Shown piece by piece: positions 62,077 to 64,000 of a DNA stretch of 64,000 bases. Numbering within the stretch: the stretch's first letter is position 1; every line of letters begins with the position of its first letter. A program made the position numbers and the translations under genes. The notes below the pieces were generated by a model. The model ran no database searches. It was not told the DNA's origin and saw only the letters and a list, made by a program, of their open reading frames with translations. This DNA comes from Sulfurimonas sp. (GTDB taxonomy: Bacteria; Campylobacterota; Campylobacteria; Campylobacterales; Sulfurimonadaceae), in contig NZ_JAQVKP010000002.1 in assembly GCF_028694605.1 (NCBI RefSeq), positions 1 through 64,000 of the forward strand. Direction: 5' to 3'.

Positions 62077-62504
62077 CTATCGTAAACATAGCTCCATCCG
62101 GTAAGGCTGTTTGTTTTTGCTTCGCTAAAATTTTGGGAATCCGCCAAAAAGTCCATTACAAACATAGGAGTGTGAGGGATATTTTGCATATCCTCTTGTT
62201 TTACAAGAAGAAGCGGCATATGCGTTTCATGTACGCCCTTGCCAAATCCCACAGGCATTATCCGGCTTATAACTTCTTTGGGGTTTCTGATACCGTGTTC
62301 ATCTAAAAATTTCTCAAAAACAGCCTCTTGAATCTTTTGCGGTAAATTCTCATGTGTGTTTAAAAAAAGCGTAAAATGAATGGGTGTCTCTTTAAAGTGC
62401 TCTGGAGCCGGTGCAGCCATGATAATATAAGAAACACCACCAAGGTGTTTTTGAATCTCGGCTGGCTCAAGATAACTTAGCGTTTGTATAGCTTTTGCTT
62501 CCAA
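62073..62504 (-). CDS. uncharacterised protein at the end of the nap cluster
   Basis: A 143-residue soluble protein that I do not recognise. It has no signal peptide, CxxC or haem motif. The sequence seems well structured (GGVSYIIMAAPAPEHFKETPIHFTLFLNTHENLP, then IMPVGFGKGVHETHMPLLLVKQEDM) with several histidines. TTG 62504 is the start, with AAGAG upstream. It follows the 96-residue gene by five bases and so is part of the napL-napD operon. A cytoplasmic maturation or regulatory role for nitrate reductase is possible by context only. Confidence 0.65.
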   Translation of the reverse strand: MEAKAIQTLSYLEPAEIQKHLGGVSYIIMAAPAPEHFKETPIHFTLFLNTHENLPQKIQEAVFEKFLDEHGIRNPKEVISRIMPVGFGKGVHETHMPLLLVKQEDMQNIPHTPMFVMDFLADSQNFSEAKTNSLTGWSYVYDS

Positions 62505-62509
62505 ATCTC

Positions 62510-62800
62510 TTAGTTTCCTTTGATAAGCGGCTCGCCAATCTCATCTTCTAGTTCACGTTGAAGTTTTGACATCTCAAAGCGGATGCCATCCATGACATAA
62601 GGCGGAACATTGAGATCTTTTGTCCATCTTACCTCAATATTTCCGTCATAAGCTTTGCCTAACTCCTCTATCTTTTTAGAATACTCCTGCAAATCTGCAC
62701 AGATTTCAGTTTTATTTTCAAAAAGGTCTCTTAACTCTATATACCAATCTTCACGGCTGTCTTGTGCCATTTTTATGGTTGATTCAAATACTGCCGCCAA
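62510..62800 (-). CDS. small uncharacterised protein behind napD
   Basis: A 96-residue acidic, mostly helical soluble protein (DSREDWYIELRDLFENKTEICADLQEYSKKIEELGKAYDGNIEVRWTK, then MDGIRFEMSKLQRELEDEIGEPL). I do not recognise the family. The start is TTG 62800 with AGAGGT six bases upstream, part of which overlaps the napD stop; ATG 62770 lacks a ribosome site. Three bases separate it from napD, so it is very likely part of the nap operon. Confidence 0.65.
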   Translation of the reverse strand: MAAVFESTIKMAQDSREDWYIELRDLFENKTEICADLQEYSKKIEELGKAYDGNIEVRWTKDLNVPPYVMDGIRFEMSKLQRELEDEIGEPLIKGN

Positions 62801-62803
62801 AAT

Positions 62804-63193
62804 CTACCTCTTTGTAGCGTCGAATTTTTTAGTAAATGTTACTAAATCATCTTTTGTTTTTAAGTCGCCGTTGTATTTGATGGCAGCTAAATCAATATTG
62901 TCGTCATTAAGCATTTTAGGAACAGCATCGCCGTTTGCTATAACTTCCATGTGTGAATCAAGCTCATCTTCACTATATGACATCTGCATATCAGCAGTAA
63001 CAACATGGGGAATCGCTTCAATAACTCTTAGTTTTTCAAGCTCCTGCGCAACATTTTCACCCTCAATAGTGATAATAATTCTTCCTTGACCATCATGCAT
63101 ATGATAATCACAAACTTCACAATCCTTAAGACTTTGTACTACTTCATCTATATATTTTGGAGCAGTCTTTACCACAATACTCGATATATTCAT
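62804..63193 (-). CDS. napD: periplasmic nitrate reductase chaperone NapD
   Basis: NapD binds the twin-arginine signal of NapA and helps load its molybdenum cofactor. The 129-residue product has the ferredoxin-like pattern: MNISSIVVKTAPKYIDEVVQSL, then DYHMHDGQGRIIITIEGEN and VIEAIPHVVTADMQMSYSED. About 45 residues beyond the usual end (about 87 in E. coli) form an extra acidic and Lys-rich tail. AGGA precedes the ATG. It follows napL by 25 bases. Confidence 0.88.
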   Translation of the reverse strand: MNISSIVVKTAPKYIDEVVQSLKDCEVCDYHMHDGQGRIIITIEGENVAQELEKLRVIEAIPHVVTADMQMSYSEDELDSHMEVIANGDAVPKMLNDDNIDLAAIKYNGDLKTKDDLVTFTKKFDATKR

Positions 63194-63218
63194 CTGTTTA
63201 TCCTTTTTTTTGTAAATT

Positions 63219-64000
63219 TTATTTTATACTATATAAATTAATGGTTTTGTCATCACTCCCAACCAAAAATCTATTTTCATCAATGAACTCTATCTTTGTC
63301 AGCGTCATTTTGTTGCCTCCAAACTTCCCAATCGTTGCTTTAGTGATAGTGTCAAAAACTGTTACATTATTTTGTTCGTCTGAAGCAAAAGCGGCAGTTT
63401 TGCCACTTGGAGATAGACCTACACTATAGATTAGGAACCCAGATACTATAAAATAGGCAGAATTTACCTTTGGAACATAGATAACTGTTCTTCTGTCTTG
63501 TCCGGCAGTAGCAACAACACCTTTTTTATAGTCAACTTGAAAAACATTGTCAAGGTTTTGATCAGCCAAAGTTTTTATGCGTTTGCCGTTTTTTGTGTCA
63601 AAAATCCCAAGATCTCCGCTTTCATCTGCCACTATAACTTCGTTTTTTTGCTCATTTAAAACAAAATCGGAAAACTTTGCTCCAGATACCTGCATCGACC
63701 AGTTATATGTTTTTTTGTTTATGTCATAGGAGATAAGTTCATTACTTAAAAGTCCGAGTAGAATTGTATTTTTACTTAAAAATTTCGCTTTTGCAACAGC
63801 GAGTGACTTACTACTGTCAAAAAGTATCTCTGTTTTGCCATTTTGGTAAATATGAATCCTTCTAAAACCACTTTTATCCTGTGAGAGAATAAGAATTTTA
63901 TCTTCAACCACATCAACCGAATATACTTTCGAATGAACCAAGTCACCGGCAAAATCAACAATTTTTGGAACTTCTATCTTTTGCAGCAGTTTTTTTGTTT
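63219..64000 (-). CDS. napL: NapL-like beta-propeller protein (partial)
   Basis: The frame stays open to the window end, so the N-terminus with any signal peptide is missing. The visible 260 residues read as a WD40-like beta-propeller: repeated blocks such as DESGDLGIFDTKNGKRIKTL, DRRTVIYVPK, DEQNNVTVFDTITKATIGKFGG and SDDKTINLYSIK. NapL of Campylobacterota nap clusters is a propeller of unknown function placed next to napD, which fits here. The TTG at 63941 is inside the gene, since the upstream frame continues in keeping with the same fold (KKLLQKIEVPKIVDFAGDLV). Confidence 0.8.
   Translation of the reverse strand, partial: TKKLLQKIEVPKIVDFAGDLVHSKVYSVDVVEDKILILSQDKSGFRRIHIYQNGKTEILFDSSKSLAVAKAKFLSKNTILLGLLSNELISYDINKKTYNWSMQVSGAKFSDFVLNEQKNEVIVADESGDLGIFDTKNGKRIKTLADQNLDNVFQVDYKKGVVATAGQDRRTVIYVPKVNSAYFIVSGFLIYSVGLSPSGKTAAFASDEQNNVTVFDTITKATIGKFGGNKMTLTKIEFIDENRFLVGSDDKTINLYSIK

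Noticed and set aside
1-64000. CRISPR arrays, tRNA or rRNA genes
   Set aside because: I saw no regularly spaced repeats, no tRNA-like cloverleaf with a CCA end and no rRNA signature in any intergenic stretch. A covariance search would be decisive.

Overview
The window looks like chromosome of a Campylobacterota (epsilonproteobacterial) chemolithotroph, most likely Sulfurimonas or a close relative. The evidence is the CheV / CheA-receiver fusion / CheW cluster, a NapL- and NapD-type periplasmic nitrate reductase locus, short epsilon-type Lnt, SecD and YajC proteins, AT-rich sequence, dense overlapping genes, many GTG/TTG starts, and the acpP-fabF-accA order. This assignment is inferred from gene content and family resemblance; no database search was run. 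I saw no rRNA, tRNA, CRISPR array, insertion sequence or replication origin.

Layout. 1-5.5 kb: an eroded DUF2442 remnant, then fabG, a DUF523 protein, photolyase, acpP, fabF and accA (fatty acid synthesis plus light repair). 5.5-9.8 kb (minus strand): a DnaQ-type exonuclease, trpF, rpe, then a STAS/receiver-like/CheX protein coupled to an HDOD protein. 9.9-12.4 kb: rpmB, a K+ channel with RCK domain, argJ. 12.4-13.7 kb is accessory: an orphan gene, a REP-like double hairpin, and a ribbon-helix-helix/RelE toxin-antitoxin pair. 13.7-17.8 kb: an SDR enzyme, a three-haem MauG/CcpA-type peroxidase, a membrane-anchored five-haem cytochrome and a broken secreted-protein gene. 17.8-22.4 kb (minus): TRIC-type channel, gamma carbonic anhydrase-like protein, ppk, lnt. 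22.4-34.4 kb (plus): yajC-secD-secF, a DUF6394-like membrane protein, leuS-lptE-diguanylate cyclase-folC-mfd. 34.5-37.0 kb: a very AT-rich single-chain restriction-modification enzyme placed between mfd and ung. 37.0-39.1 kb: ung, a Phd/RelE toxin-antitoxin pair, a YmdB-type phosphoesterase. 39.1-49.4 kb: a hypothetical gene divergent from a two-component system, then (minus) dnaX, an EAL-CBS-GGDEF protein, a Cache chemoreceptor, murI and rho. 49.5-53.5 kb: surE, a TcdA-like ThiF protein, greA, argC, an LpxH-like phosphoesterase. 53.5-57.4 kb: cheV-cheAY-cheW. 57.4-62.1 kb: a four-gene MCE/Mla-type lipid transporter and an M24 aminopeptidase. 62.1-64 kb (minus): two uncharacterised small genes, napD and napL, the last cut by the window end.

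How the parts fit. Most of the window is conserved housekeeping. Signal transduction is prominent: a chemotaxis core, a chemoreceptor, CheX/HDOD proteins, a diguanylate cyclase and an EAL-GGDEF protein. Envelope functions recur (lnt, lptE, Mla-type transporter, LpxH-like enzyme, Sec auxiliary complex), as does anaerobic or peroxide-linked respiration (nap genes, multihaem cytochromes). Accessory DNA is confined to about 12.4-13.7 kb, 34.4-37.0 kb and 37.7-38.3 kb.

I found no clearly new multi-gene system. The strongest candidates for unusual biology are the haem-insertion peroxidase with its membrane pentahaem partner, the STAS/receiver-like/CheX + HDOD pair, the single-chain restriction-modification enzyme, and the two small genes behind napD. 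Several starts were moved inward from the longest open frame where a Shine-Dalgarno site or promoter decides the matter.
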